Source: Poronia punctata | Taxonomy: Eukaryota; Ascomycota; Sordariomycetes; Xylariales; Xylariaceae | Direction: 5' to 3' | DNA length: 64,000 nucleotides | Assembly (NCBI GenBank): GCA_022579005.1 | Contig: MU401463.1 | Location: 248,001 to 312,000, forward strand | In this document: positions 1 to 12,078 of the stretch, one piece after another | Position numbering within the stretch: the first letter of the stretch is position 1 | How the letters are laid out: the number at the start of each line of letters is the position of its first letter | The notes under the pieces: model-generated | What the model saw: only the letters and a program-made list of their open reading frames with translations | Told to the model about the DNA's origin: nothing | Database searches by the model: none | Made by a program: the position numbers and the translations under genes

Positions 1-378
1 CTTCCATTCTTTGGTTTCAGTGAGCCTATCGCCAGTCCCAAGGTCAAATATCAAGGTCCCAATGGGGAGGTCACGTTGGACAAGATATGGGATCGGTTCG
101 AGTCGGCGGATGTGACATTGGGCGAACTGCTCGAAGATTTTGAGAAACGAGGCCTTACCATCTCTATGATAAGCTCTGGTGTGAGCTTGCTCTATGCCGG
201 ATTCTTCCCTCCGGCCAAGCTCAAGGAGAGACGGGCAATGAAGTTGAGTGAACTGGTGGAGTCGGTATCCAAGAAGCCGATTCCTGAGCATCAAAAGGAA
301 GTCATATTTGAGATTGTGGCGGATGACATGGATGGTGAAGATGTCGAGGTACCTTATATCAAGGTGAAGATGCGGTAA
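1..378 (+). CDS. uba1: Ubiquitin-activating enzyme E1 (UBA1), C-terminal fragment
   Basis: The gene enters from the left edge, in frame from base 1, and ends at TAA 376-378, so only the last 125 residues are present. E1 activates ubiquitin with ATP and passes it as a thioester to E2 enzymes. The visible part is the C-terminal ubiquitin-fold domain, which recruits E2s. Recognisable stretches are [12 protein letters not shown], the WDRFE segment, the [11 protein letters not shown] stretch, the SSGVSLLY core, the KKPIPEHQK segment and the ending [13 protein letters not shown]. These match the family closely. The catalytic cysteine and adenylation domains lie outside the window. No intron is seen in this part. 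Confidence 0.93.
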   Translation, partial: LPFFGFSEPIASPKVKYQGPNGEVTLDKIWDRFESADVTLGELLEDFEKRGLTISMISSGVSLLYAGFFPPAKLKERRAMKLSELVESVSKKPIPEHQKEVIFEIVADDMDGEDVEVPYIKVKMR

Positions 379-877
379 ATTAAGTGGGTGGTAAGGTGAT
401 GATGACGACGACGACGATTTCGTGTGGGCAGAAGTATTCTGAAGTTAAACAGGCGGTCACCACTCTAGTATGATTCATGGGTTTGGTGGGATAAATATTT
501 TGTCTTTGGGCACATTAATTGCCACGCTATATTTGTGTATGAATAGCGGCAATAAATGTAGTTCTTTACACGGAGGGAATAGTCATAAAGTAAAAGGACA
601 TACACTTTCCTCTTCTTTACTTGAGTGATGTCTCTCGTTATGGAGACATAAGTCTTCTTCAATATGACCCCTATACTGTAAGATGTACAAATACTAAGAT
701 TTACTATGCAGTGACTACCAAGGTATTTGAGTCTTATTCCCACCTTTTACATTGTTTTTTATCATTAACCAAAGACTCCCAAACCCAGCCTGAAATGGAG
801 ATACATCAAAAACACATACATACCCTAATCTCATCCCGTCTCATCCCCTCCCCTCCCCTCTTACCATAACGTTTAAT
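379..877. other. Intergenic, convergent 3' regions of UBA1 and the GST
   Basis: About 500 bp between two converging genes, so it should hold both 3' UTRs and polyadenylation sites. It has a short (GAC/ACG)n run near 402-417. Short open frames here have no recognisable protein content. Confidence 0.6.
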
Positions 878-2723
878 TTAATGGCCCCTCACAGCAGGAA
901 CCTCCTCCCCCCTAGGCAAAATATCCGGCAACGGTCCAACAGGGGTGACGGAATACGGATTAATCTGCGTATGACTCCTCGTGTAATGATTCTTGATGTG
1001 CAGGAAATTAGTCGTGTCCCGAAAGGCGGGCATCTCTTCGTCCCAGTATAGGTTCCGCATCCAGTCGTGGATGTGGGGATATCCGCTCCGGATGTCCCGG
1101 ATGTTGCATTTGAAGTGTTGGACGTAGACTGGGTCGAAGCGGATGAGGGTCACGAAGCTGTGTTTGATATTGCATTATTAGTAAAGGGGGTTGGGAGGGA
1201 AAAAAAAAGGGGGGGGGGGGGGGGGAGGGAAAGGCAGGAAAAGGGGAAGGGGGAAGGGGGAAGGGGGAGGGGGGGGGACAAACAGTCGAATATCCGTCTC
1301 TGTAAGTCTATCTCCGAAAACATAAGGTCCCTTATCATTCTTTTTATTTTCCGCAAGGATTCCCTCGACTCTGTCCAAGGCGTCGAATAGGGCATGTACG
1401 TTCCTCTCGTACGCCTCCTGCGTGGTGGCGAATCCGGATTTATACACGCCGTTATTGATTGCGTCGTAGGTCCACTCGCCTATTTCGTCTATTTGTTGAC
1501 GTAGATGTTCGGGGTAGAGATCATCAACCTTGGCGGAATTGGTGGGGGGTAAGGATGAGTTGTTATTGTTGAAGACGGTGTTGTTGTTGAACATGCGGAG
1601 GATTTCACTACTTTCGTTGTTGACGATTTGGTCGGTTTTCTTGTCGAATAGAACGGGGACGGTGAAACGGCCGGAATAGGAAGGGTCGGTGGAGAAGTAG
1701 ATGTCTCGGAGATGGGTGTATCCTTCGTGGCCCGGGAGAGGGTCGGGGGTTACGTTTTCTCCGGGGCAGTCGGTTTCGTTGGGGGTTGGGAAACGCCAGC
1801 CTGGAATTTACATCTTGTTAGGAACTTCTAAGTGAGGAGGAGGGAAAGAAAAGGGGGAGGTTATGAATATATGGTGGTTTATTTATTCCATCCTGGTTGG
1901 GAATCGGTTTGAGGTTTTAATAAGAAGAAGTGTATGAATTTACCTACCTTTATCACCCATATGCCAATGAACAACAGAAAACGAGACGAAATCCTCTAAA
2001 CCTTTGAGTTTCCGAGCGATCAATGTACGCTGGGCCTATAAATTAATTTTTAAATGATTAGCAGATATTTATTAATACATAGGTACACCCTTTCCTAATC
2101 TCCAAGCAAGTAACAGGTAGGGGTTTTTTTTTTTTTAAAATCATAAACTACCTATGTAAACAGGAGAAGAAAAAAGAAAAGAAAAAAAGACTTACCCAAG
2201 GACAAGCATAGCTAACATAAAGATGATATCTCCCCTTCTCGGGCGGAAACTTGGCATCCGGTCCATCACTGATCCAATCTCGGAATGAACTGGTTTGACG
2301 TCTGAATTCGCCTGATTTATCACCTGGTGCTACCCAGTTTGTGATTTTGCTTGTTGTTGATGTCTTTTTATTATTATTACATATATAGTTAGCTTGGGGT
2401 TTTCTCTCTTTCTCTCTGATTATATATGTATAAGGTGTGTGAAGAAGGGGAGGGGTATGAAGTGGGATGAAATAGAGGAGGGGGGATATACTCACCATTC
2501 TGGTCTTTATTGAATGACTTCCTAGAGGGTTTGGTTTCAGGAAGGTCCGAGAATGGAATTGAGATTGAGATTGAGATTGGGTAGAGGAATTGCGATTTTG
2601 TTCTGGACTTCTACTCGTAGTCAAAGAGGAGACAAAAAGTTTATGAGAGGGCCGGTTGAGGGATACGATGTTTCTCGTGATAATCTTTGCCGTAGGAGTC
2701 TGTGAAACAAGTCGAGAGTACAT
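878..2723 (-). CDS. Omega/ECM4-type glutathione S-transferase (glutathionyl-hydroquinone reductase family)
   Basis: Exons on the minus strand: 2496-2723, 2196-2363, 1948-2035, 1284-1800 and 878-1157, together 426 residues. The active-site motif CPWAQR is formed across the 2196/2035 junction, with the catalytic cysteine expected of this family (it reduces glutathionyl-quinones and mixed disulfides). Other family landmarks are NWVAPGDKSGEFRRQ, GWRFPTPNE, the segment near VPVLFDKKT, and the C-terminal HIKNHYTRSHTQINPYSVTP. The first exon (about 75 residues) is rich in Ser, Arg and Gln and ends just before the conserved start of cytosolic homologues, so it may be a mitochondrial targeting sequence (inference). 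The last intron (1158-1283) is almost filled by a pyrimidine tract in the transcript. The start ATG at 2721-2723 is the first one in frame. Confidence 0.9.
1193..1278. repeat. Homopurine tract with a 17-G run inside a GST intron
   Basis: From 1193 to 1278 the plus strand is all purine except a single C at 1235, and 1209-1225 is an unbroken run of 17 G. On the sense (minus) strand this is a C/T tract that begins directly after the intron donor at 1283-1278. Confidence 0.9.
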
Positions 2724-3695
2724 TACATTTAGGAGACACGGCGAGTAATATATGTATATATATCTCTATAATCTTAGGTAAGGAAAGCAGGGGAGTAGGT
2801 ATGTTATATAGGTACGTATAAGACATACGAGTACTCCAAAATATACGATGCGGGGTTCCTATGTATCGACTTACTTTAGGTAAGTAGCCACTAGGTTAGG
2901 TCAAAATGTATAAGCTAGTGTCTTTCATACCTAGACTAGAGCTTTTTCTTGCCACTTCTACTACTACTATTATTATTATTATTAATACAACGTAGAGATC
3001 TTTGATGATGTATGTATTACATGATATACTTTAACAGGAGAAAAAATACGCCTGTCAATATCACTTTATCTACAACTAAACTGCAGGGCAGTGAGTGATC
3101 AATCTTTGTAATCCTTACCAAGCTTGAAAAGATCATGTTCTAGTCTACGTAGTAGGTTAGCTATGTCTACTTGGGCTAGCTAGAGATATTCTAGTGTGTG
3201 TGAATATATAAGCTATTGCTTGAGGCATGTTATGTAAGCGTGCATGACGTAAACTATAATAGTATGGAGCCTCAGTTAGGTAGTATCAAGTTGTCAACGT
3301 ATATAAGATACCTATATTACCTCTACTCGTACTTACAAGTACGTCGACATTGACTGTTGTCCTGTGACGGTCTAGCTTGTTAACCAGGTAAATACCTTAC
3401 ATAGCACAAGAGAGCCCTGCAATCAAAACTGTGCCCAAAGTACTTGAAGAGATGCCCGAGCCAACATGGCAAATAGAAAACAATAATTTGTAGACTCTGC
3501 GTGGGTTGATATTGTCTTGTCCATGTGTGGTAGACCAATATTTATTTACTCCTACCCCCATGCTTTCATCTAAAGTTCAGGGTATATACATATATAAGGT
3601 AAGTAGGTCAAGTAAGTGAGCCATGACAAATACGGTCTAAACTTCATTTCTTCCCCCCTATTGTTAAGAAGAAGAAGAAGAATAAAAAAACACAA
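2724..3695. other. Intergenic, GST promoter side and BMS1 3' side
   Basis: About 970 bp without a credible gene. It contains a (TAT)n run near 2967-2990, the motif TACGAGTAC at 2826 and TACTCGTAC at 3324. It should carry the GST promoter and the BMS1 3' UTR. Confidence 0.6.
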
Positions 3696-6600
3696 TTACC
3701 TCCTCCTCTTACCACCACCACCTTCATCACCGCCTTTCCTCTTCTTGCCCTCCCGCTGCCAATACTCTTGTTTCTCTCGCTTTTCCCTAGCTTCCTTCTT
3801 CTCGTTATTGGCAGCCATCTTTTTGCGGAACTCGACACGCTTCTCTTCTTTCTTGGCCCGACGCTTGGCGAGCGTTTCTTTTCGGACTGTCGTGAGTTTC
3901 TGCATCAGGTCGCGGGCCTTCTTCTCCTCGCCTCCGAGCACGACAGCACGCTTCTGCATGTAGGTGTCACGTTTTTGTGGTTTCATGCGCACGATTTGTG
4001 ATTTGAAAGGAAGGTCGGCTGCTAGTGCTCTTGGTACTTTCAGCGGGTTGAAGTGTCGTTCCGCTCGCTCGATGGGGCGGTATTTGCTGTCCGCATCCTG
4101 TGGCGTCGCGATACCTTGGTCGCGGCGCACCTCGCCCGTCAGTCGCATCGGCTGCCAGTTACCCAGCTTTTCTGTTACTGGGTTATGGAACCGATGTGGC
4201 TTGATGGGATACCACGCCCGCAAGAAAACAATGTCACCCATTAGGATCTTGTCCTCGAACGTGGCACGGAAGTGGCCCTCGGGTTTCGAGAGTGCCCGCT
4301 TGATCTGACCGCGAATACCGGAGACGGTCTTGATGGACGCTCCTTCGAACTTGGCGATCTCGAGGCTCGTGTTGAACATGTCCTTGATAAAGGCCGTGTT
4401 CTTGTACACCTTGGCCGGCGTACCCGTCAACTTGAGCTTCTTCACAATCTCGTAACTCTGGTCGACGCTGAGGATGGTTCCTGTCGCTGCGATCCGGAAT
4501 CCTGGATTATCAGACGACAACGTCTGGAAACACGTAAAACTAGTGTTAGGCGCCACCAAGGGTCCCCATAATGTGGCATAGCAGAACGAGTGTTCTGGCG
4601 AATATTTGAGCATTCGATGACGGACTCGTTCCTCCCAAGAATGAAGTAGAGGCATCGCTTGAAATCTGTCATGATATTTAGTAACGTCTCGTCGGAGAAT
4701 CGAGGAATATAGTGGCCAAATCGACTTACCGTCTCCAACCCGCTGAGAAGATTAGCGGATCGTTGTTCTTCAAGATCTTCTTGTGCCACCTATGTTTCCT
4801 CATCCGTACTTGGAGGAAGCCAAACCTGTCCTCAAGAGGGCTTAGACTGCCGATGATGAGCGGTTTCCGAGCTGAGAAGTTGGTGATAAACTCGGCTGGG
4901 ACTCGATCTAAAACGACAGAGATGTATTTCCCTGCTGTGAGGCCTTCGACAGCCAACCTTTGCCTCTCGTCCAGATTCTCGAACTCGGCTTTGTTGATGT
5001 CGATTTGCTTTTGAAGGTTTGCCTTCTGAGCCTCGTACCTGTATATCGTGTTAGTAAAGATGTAAACTTCAATGTTCAAGTTTGTCACTCAGGAGGTTGT
5101 TCATACCAGTCATCTTCTCCAAATTCCTCCTCTTTCTGCTCTCGGCCGAACCCTTCCCGGTCTTCCTCCTCGAATCGTTGTTTGAGCTCCTCTTTCCTAG
5201 CAGCATTCTTCGCTCGTTCTGCCTCTAAAGAATCAGCCGGTTCCGGTTCCGGTTCTGCTTCGGGTTCGGCCTTCCCCTCGGCTTCTAGATCCTCCATGTC
5301 ACCCCAACCCTCCACTTCCTCGCCATCCTCGCCGTCTTCGTTTCCATCATCATCACCGTCGTCAAATCCCTCGAAGCCATCTTCTCCGTCCTCGCCCCGA
5401 TCTTTCAAATTGGTTGTTGTGAAACGTTGTCGGAGAAGTTCAACATTGTCTTCCAAAGACCATTTGGCCGCTAGATCATCATAATCTTCGGAGCTGAACT
5501 GAGGGACAGCCGTATCTTCCGGATAATTATCATCTTCATTCTTAGACTTGAAGAACTCGTCGTCGTCGTCGGAATCCGCTTCGATGTCCTCCTCTTCCTC
5601 CTCGTCCGCTTCGGCTTTCCACTTCCCAATCACTTCTTTGGGTGTGAGTTTCTCATCGTACATTAACCTCGCCAGATCTACTGTACGATAAGCAGGTGCC
5701 TGTCGTTGGAGCGCCTTGGCTCTATTGGTTAGATCGTCTCGCCATTTCGCGGCTAATTCTTCGTCGTCATCTTCATCATCATCATCGCCGCCATCTTCGC
5801 CGCCGCTGCCAAAGTCCGAGCCAAGGTCAGAATCGCTATCGGCAAACGCGAGATCTGCTCCCGAATGATCGACCTTGTCTCCGTCGTCACCCTGGAATAA
5901 CCTGCCCAACTTGCGTTTGCTGAAATCCTGCTCTTCGACCCCCTCTTCACCCTCGTCACCACTAACAAACTCGTCATCGTCGGAGAGCCCTTCCATCTCG
6001 GCATTGTTGGTGTCGTCATAGCCGTCCACTTCGACTAGCCTCGCTGACCTTTGGGTTTTACGTCCTGTGTCTTCCACGTCTTCGTCCACCGTTTTCAGAA
6101 TGGGTCCGCCTTCGGAGAATAACTGTAAACCATTCTCGGTCTGGCCGAGAACTCGGCCTCCACTCTGGAGCCCTATCATCATCTCTTCGCCGACGCCCCG
6201 CTCCGTGTCTCCCGCGGCATCTTTATCAAAGTTGAACCCCTTTTCTCGATTTATCCAAATGGCAGAACCCTCGATTTTAAGTCCTTGCCGATCGGAAAAG
6301 GGAGCGTGCAACTTTTTGTCTTTTTCGTCCAGCCGTTTCCGCCCCGTTTGACCCGTTGCCTTGGCTATGGCGGCTTGCTGAGCAGGAGACGGACAAGGGT
6401 CTGGTAGGACTTCGCATTGCTTCACCGTGAAATCACCGACTCCGGGGAAGTGTATCTTTTGGTTCTCCAACGCAAAGTTGACTCCGCCTCGAAGATATCC
6501 ATATATTGCGACGGATCGGTCGCAGGTCGCATCTTCTTCTATCTTGTTGGGATGTGTGAGATCTCGCATACTGTCGCCAAGTATATAGCTGTGTGTGTTC

Positions 6601-7477
6601 TTCCAGATGAGGGGACGTGGGTTTTTCATGACGGAAAGAAATCTCGATAAATTGTGGATCTCTCGGTCGGGATATCTGCCGTTTATCACACCTGCGCACT
6701 CTGGTTAGTCCGGTCTCTACGTTCCTCAGAGTCGGAGCAAGTTACCTGATAAATAAAATAAGTGAGCTCCCTGGTAAAGCTCGTTCCACAACCTATGCTT
6801 GAGCGTCTTCTTCGCGTCTTTCAAATGGTGTGGCTTCTTAAAGAGATCGAGATGTGTGAGGACGGAAAAGACATTTCCAGGCATGCCGGTTGCGGAAAGG
6901 ATATTGAGGAATTCCATAGTCTCCATTTCGAACCCAAAGTTTCCGTCAATCAGTAAAAGCACAACATCGGCGATTTTGGCGATGTCTACCATCGCTGTCA
7001 ACTCTGCCGGACATTCGAAGAAAGTAAGCCTTTGTTTCCGCGACGTGACAACGGTGATCGGACCGGTCGGGTCGGTTATCGTTTCTTTCGTATAGCGCTT
7101 GACCAGAGACTTTAATAGGGTAGTCTTGCCGACACCAGGAGGTCCAACAATCGTGACCAGCCGTGGTGGCGGTTCGGTATCGGGAGAGCGGTCGGCAAGC
7201 GGAACATGTAATCGTTTTTCTCTGCGTTTCCGACATGTCAGCGCATGGCGGTTGGTAAGACCTAGAATAATATTCCATACCTGATATCATGCGATCTTGC
7301 GGCAGCTCTAGCTAGCTTTCCCGGCCTAGAGAAGGCAAAGGCCTTGGGATTGTGATCTACGAGTTATCATATTAGTATTTGCGAACAAGGGACGCCTTTT
7401 GCGATATTTCACCAACCTCCTTGGGGCTTTTTCTTCTCCTTGGCCTTTCTATGTGGTTTATGCGCCTGGTCCTCCAT
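3696..7477 (-). CDS. bms1: Ribosome biogenesis GTPase BMS1
   Basis: Six exons (7417-7477, 7281-7356, 6746-7221, 5107-6691, 4730-5038, 3696-4665) give 1158 residues, normal for the family. BMS1 is a nucleolar GTPase of the small-subunit processome that works with Rcl1 in 18S rRNA maturation. The N-terminus has the basic HKPHRKAKEKKK stretch, then NPKAFAF. The G domain has the P-loop VGPPGVGKTTLLKS, a DGNFGFEMET segment and the THLD motif. The middle is a very acidic linker, with many D/E runs in codons between about 5150 and 6000. The C-terminal half has DERQRLAVEG, RFGFLQVRMRKHRWHKKIL, PGFRIAATGT and KTVSGIRGQIKRA, all signatures of the BMS1/TSR1 family. It ends in a Lys/Arg-rich nuclear or nucleolar targeting tail. 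Start ATG 7475-7477 precedes the conserved basic N-terminus directly. Confidence 0.96.
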
Positions 7478-8184
7478 AGTGGGCAACGTTGTCACGGGAA
7501 TCGGGTATCTCGTTGGATGTGACAAGGCGGGCTTGTGGTGACCGCAAACCAGGAAAACCAAGAGCCAGACGACTTTCGCGGCATTGAACTTTCTTTATCG
7601 ATAACGATACGACCAAAAGTTTTGGTGGAGCACTGGGCGTGCTGTTGATCGGGATGGTGGGGTTGACTTAGTGCGGTACTTACGTTATTTAGTAAAGTCT
7701 TTGAGCAACCGACAGGATGAAAAGCAGATGTCACTCGCGATTCGACATCATACGTCGCGTAGTTGAATTCCCAATTGTCACAAAGGTTGGTCTGGTCTCA
7801 TCCAAGCCCATTGCTAAGCAATGGCCGATATATAATTACTTCATCAATTTCCTAATTCCGCCACATTGGTCTAATAATGGTATAGCATCTTCCATTATAT
7901 TATTGCCAACGAGCTCGATCGCAGTATCAGTTGCGATACCTAGCGGCTGCGGCCAAATCAAATATGCCAGTCTCCTATAATTGGACCGCCTGCTTTTACA
8001 TCAGCTGCGCTTTCATCTGCGCCCAATATATCTTTCACGCAGCAATCTTCTAATATATGTACCCAGGTCCTCTCGTAGTCGCGACACTTACCTCATCTTT
8101 GAGGTCGTGTCGTAATATATCAAATTCAGTGACAAGGACATGAAAACAAGGGATATACGCAAACATAATTAAAAACCTTCTTCT
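7478..8184. other. Intergenic, BMS1 promoter side
   Basis: About 700 bp between the BMS1 start and the end of the DUF6536 gene. I see no gene. It should hold the BMS1 promoter. Confidence 0.55.
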
Positions 8185-11100
8185 TCACGCGTACAATTCC
8201 CCCTCTATAGGCGGGGAGACATTGTCCTCCTCGACGCCGAAGCTGAGATGACCCACAGGCCGTCCTTCGAACTTGTTTTCCTCATACCATTCCGATGACA
8301 TTGGAACAACGCCCCAGCGCAACTTACTTTGCGCCAGCTTCGAGAACATACTCTTCTCATTATCATTATCATCATCATCACCATCAATACCAACATAGGT
8401 TAACTCGCTCTGGGAGTGATACGGCGTGAGAGCTATCGCACTCGTGGGACCTTCGATCCAGTCGTTTTCTTCTTGTTCATTCACAGCCGTATATTTAGTG
8501 GCGCGTATTGATACGTGCTTTGAAGGAGGTCGGGACGGCCGGGGGCTGCTTTCATCCGAAAGGGAGCGGTTCTTGATGGCGTAGGAAATTCTGGATACGT
8601 GACAGGCGGCGGAGATGGCGAAGGAGTTACAGCCGGGCATGGTCATGCCTGCAGGTAGATGATCGTAGCTTAGAAGTGGTGGCATTGAGATCAGGAAGAT
8701 CGATAGCACTAATAATGCTAGGAGTGGTTTGGCCGAGTAGGTGAGGAAAAAGGCCGTGTTGGCTGGTAGGCCCGTATCGCCGCGGCTCTTGGTATACCCA
8801 GCCGTGTTGTAATATCCTTTTCCCAAAGGTCAGGTTCTAGATTCGAACGCAGAATGTAGGACCCCAGTATCTTCTGGGTTATCAGGACGCTTGTGTAGCT
8901 AAAACTTACCACCAGTAGATATGAAGACGTAGATGGTGTTAGACAGTATCCAGTGTAGGAGAATACTGATTCCGATCAGCGGTAGGCTGTACCGGTATGG
9001 TAGCTGCAGTCTGTATGTAGATCTTTGTTGACCCTGCTTAAGAGTTAGTCTCAAATACGGGGTCTATTTAGATGCCTTTTCTACCAACCTTTGGATCGGT
9101 AACTCGCAAAGACATGGACTTGTCGCCATACTTAGCCCATTCGCGAGCCATCTGTAGACGGGTAAAGAGATTATTATACTGCATGTGGAAAAAGGAAAGT
9201 TAGTTTCGATACGACTAGACCCGACTTGAAGGAGTGACTTGCTGCTAGATAACAAGACGAGAGAGCCAGCTGAGGACAATTTGCTAGAAAGACGGCGGAC
9301 AGCAAGGAATCGACATGAATCTGGGCGAACGGGTTTTTGTCGCTCTGCAAGAAACTCCCGATCCTGCAGTAAATGTTAATTACACTTACAGTAAACCTTT
9401 TCTCGTACCACATTCTTCACTTACATAATAGTGGGGACATCTGCGTGCGGTATGGAGAACAGGCCGCCACAAGCCCCTATTCCTAGAGAAAACAATAGAT
9501 AGCTTGTGACCCATACAGTCCACGGCAGCGCGGCAGCCGTGGCGCTCCCCTTGAACCACCACTCCCGCGGTTCGGAGAGCAGTACGGAAGAGTTCGAACC
9601 CAGCGCTTTCCGGATCTCGGCTTGGCCGATAGTGCAGTAACCGACGTTCACGGGGTCTGGCTTCTCAATGAACGACTCTATCGCATCGCCCAGCGTGGCC
9701 AACGGGGCCTGTTTTTGGCGGCTCAAGACCATTGTGACCAGGATGGCTGTAGCGGTCTTCACCAGAACACATATGGTAACTGCAAGCAACAGGATAGGTG
9801 ACAATCCAATCTCTGTATACGATACCAGGTTAGCTGTTGGTACTATCCCAATATTCGACATGACTTACGACATCGACTCTGGATGGGATGTGCTAGACAG
9901 TGATCTACTGTCAAGTCGAAGGCCTGGGGTTGGAGTGAAGTCTCGATATCCCAATCGCTTGGTAAATCGTCTATGAGCCGGTCCGGCCATGGATAGGCGC
10001 CAGAGATGTAATCACCAGCAAATACAAAATTCCAACCGGTGTCGGAGTTAACAGGTCCTTCATCTGCCGACTCAATACCATCACAGAGGGTGAAACAAAA
10101 CATGCTCCCATCAGACCGGAAACTCGCAGTCATGGAACAGTGCGTGTCGAAGAATAGGTTATTTCGCGCCTTGGATGGCACGTAACGGTCCCAAAATGCG
10201 GATGAGTTTGGCCCGAGCTTCCACATGTCATCGCGAATCCAGCCCTAGTGGTCTGTCACTAACACGACATCCGTATACTGCTTCAGCCCCTTACAGGAAT
10301 CGAAGTACATCTGCCTGCATTCGGTAGCTTCGATTCTGGTCCATTGGCGTGCCATCTGAGCTGTCTTGGTAATGTTTTTCATGGTCAGAGAATTCTCATC
10401 GTCGTAGTCCGAAAAATAGACTGGGTGCCCTAAGTAGTGATTGCGAAGGTACGTTATTCCGGTTTCGGATTTGATAGGTTCCTGTACCTCTATGGACGTT
10501 AACCCAGGTAGAATGAGACTGGCGCCAGGAGGGTAATAAGGGCCGCCGTTGATGAATTCCTCGGATGCAATTGTAAAGTGGTATTCGGATTCCCTGTTGT
10601 CGGTTTCGAAAACAGCCGAGTTGAAAAGAAGATGGATAGGGACGGAGCTGAGCAGCAAGGTCACCCAGCATCCCAGCTTAAACCGGAGACTCGAAAAGCA
10701 TTACGGGCCGAGGGAACGCCAATGTCCAACCACGAACCCTTGAGATGGGTCTCGTCTACCTCCTCTCTCGAAGGAGAATTGAGTATCTGCATAAAGAAAT
10801 TGCTGGAAGCGAGTCTGCACGAACTGGATTAGCCTACATCCTCTCTCATGGTAGCTCACCCACCCACGCCACCGTTCAGAACTTTGGCTCTTCTGTATCC
10901 TGACGCAGTAAGTCCCGAGGGAAGTTGACTCACTACACATTCTGATCAGCGCTCTGTAGAGACAGGTTGCCTAGAGTAATTCTCACGATGAAATGCATCA
11001 TGCCGACTCCCGGGGGCTGTCGGGTACCGTACTAACCACTAATGATGATGCAATATTGATGGCAATGTGTAGCGCAGTATTGATAGTTGAGACAATCCCT

Positions 11101-11294
11101 CCTTCACAATCATTTCCATAAAAGAAAAACACCTTCAGCGCCCCGTGCGGGATGGCTACGCCCTGTAAGATCAACAGTACCACCGAGAAGATGATCAAAA
11201 CAGCACAGTTGACCTTTGCTGCTTGTTTCCAGCCCGTGGCCTGCTCTCCATGACGAGTGCCCCGGGCAGAACTGCAACAGCTGATGATATCCAT
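8185..11294 (-). pseudogene. DUF6536-family polytopic membrane protein, disrupted
   Basis: Exon remnants on the minus strand: 11037-11294, about 9869-10802, 9425-9812, 9243-9363, 9089-9178, 8910-9033 and 8185-8816. The order of landmarks follows the fungal DUF6536 family: a TGWKQ segment before a first membrane helix, the NFFMQILNSPSREEVDETH stretch, KGSWLDIGVPSARN, LSSVPIHLLFNSAVF, HCLAHPIQSRCQ, NPFAQIHV with FLANCPQLALS, YNNLFTRLQMAREW and LQLPYRYSLPL, then a hydrophilic tail. Function of the family is unknown. Two lesions are visible. The reading frame shifts near 10680-10700, between SARNAFRVS and RFKLGCWVTLL, with no room for an intron. A TAG stands in frame at 10245-10247 between LVTDH and GWIRDD. 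The exon 1 to exon 2 junction also does not join in frame unless a microexon (about 10941-10960) is assumed. Other splice sites are intact, including a GC-AG intron at 9179-9242, so decay is recent, or the lesions are sequence errors. Confidence 0.82.
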
Positions 11295-11718
11295 TACAAT
11301 AAATGGAATGGCCACTCAAGAATGAAGAATCCAGCGTGTTTTCATCATTTTCGCTTGTCAAGGCAAATTGTCGCGATGCAAAATGAGAGTTGAAAGCATG
11401 TATAGAGCGCTTGAAAATCAAGATTTATTAGGTAGTAGGTAGCATTCCACGGCAGACCACCCTTTCCTGCCTGTGTGCATGTGTAGGTTGATGTCTAAAT
11501 AGAAGCCTTGTAAGTTGTCGCAGCGTAGGTCCCGCTGAAGGTCGACAGGAGGTTGAAGGGTGGCGGAGCAATGCCAACATATTAAGAAATGGGACACGCT
11601 GATCAGTCTGTTCTGAGACTCTGCAGCTGAGATACAGTGCGCTACGTCGTACTTGCAGTGCCCTTGCCTGCTAAAAATAAGGTTCCTGGTGAACAATTCA
11701 AAGTTGGCTTTTCCACAA
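11295..11718. other. Upstream region of the DUF6536 gene
   Basis: About 420 bp between the gene's first ATG and the MITE-like element. No gene is visible. It would have been the promoter of the disrupted gene. Confidence 0.5.
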
Positions 11719-12078
11719 GAGAATTCCTAACAGGGCACCCATAGATTACTATCAGGGCACCCTATCGGTCTTTTACCCAATTAAATAAGGCAAAATCAAC
11801 GGAATTGACCCGCATAGTGCGGATAGCTCTTACATATGTTACATTTTTTACTACCTTATATAAAAAGCAACATTGTAAGCTATACAATCAGGTAGAAAAA
11901 TTAAAAAAAAACCTATAAGCTAAAGCTAAAGGTATTTTCTTATATTTACTATTTTAAACGTGCAATAAGGCTAGTATGCAGTTATAAAAAGGGACTTAGA
12001 AAACGTGGCTTTAGTACAGTGCAATAAAAAATTTAGGTGCCCTGATAGTAATCTATAGGTGCCCTGTTAGGAATTCTC
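11719..12078. mobile_element. MITE-like element with ~44 bp terminal inverted repeats and 8 bp target duplication
   Basis: The left end begins GAGAATTCCTAACAGGGCAC and the right end is its complement; the arms at about 11719-11762 and 12035-12078 match with one mismatch. Each arm holds CAGGGCACC twice, 21 bp apart. The element is flanked by TTCCACAA at 11711-11718 and again at 12079-12086. The two outermost bases are ambiguous, because AA/TT fits both the inverted repeat and the duplication; the strictest alternative is a 4 bp CCAC duplication. An 8 bp duplication fits the hAT superfamily. The 270 bp interior is AT-rich and codes for nothing, so it is non-autonomous. Confidence 0.85.

Noticed and set aside
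10245..10308. A 50 nt GTAAGG...CTAG intron that would remove the TAG in the DUF6536 gene
   Set aside because: It would shift the frame, so the downstream family-like sequence would be lost.
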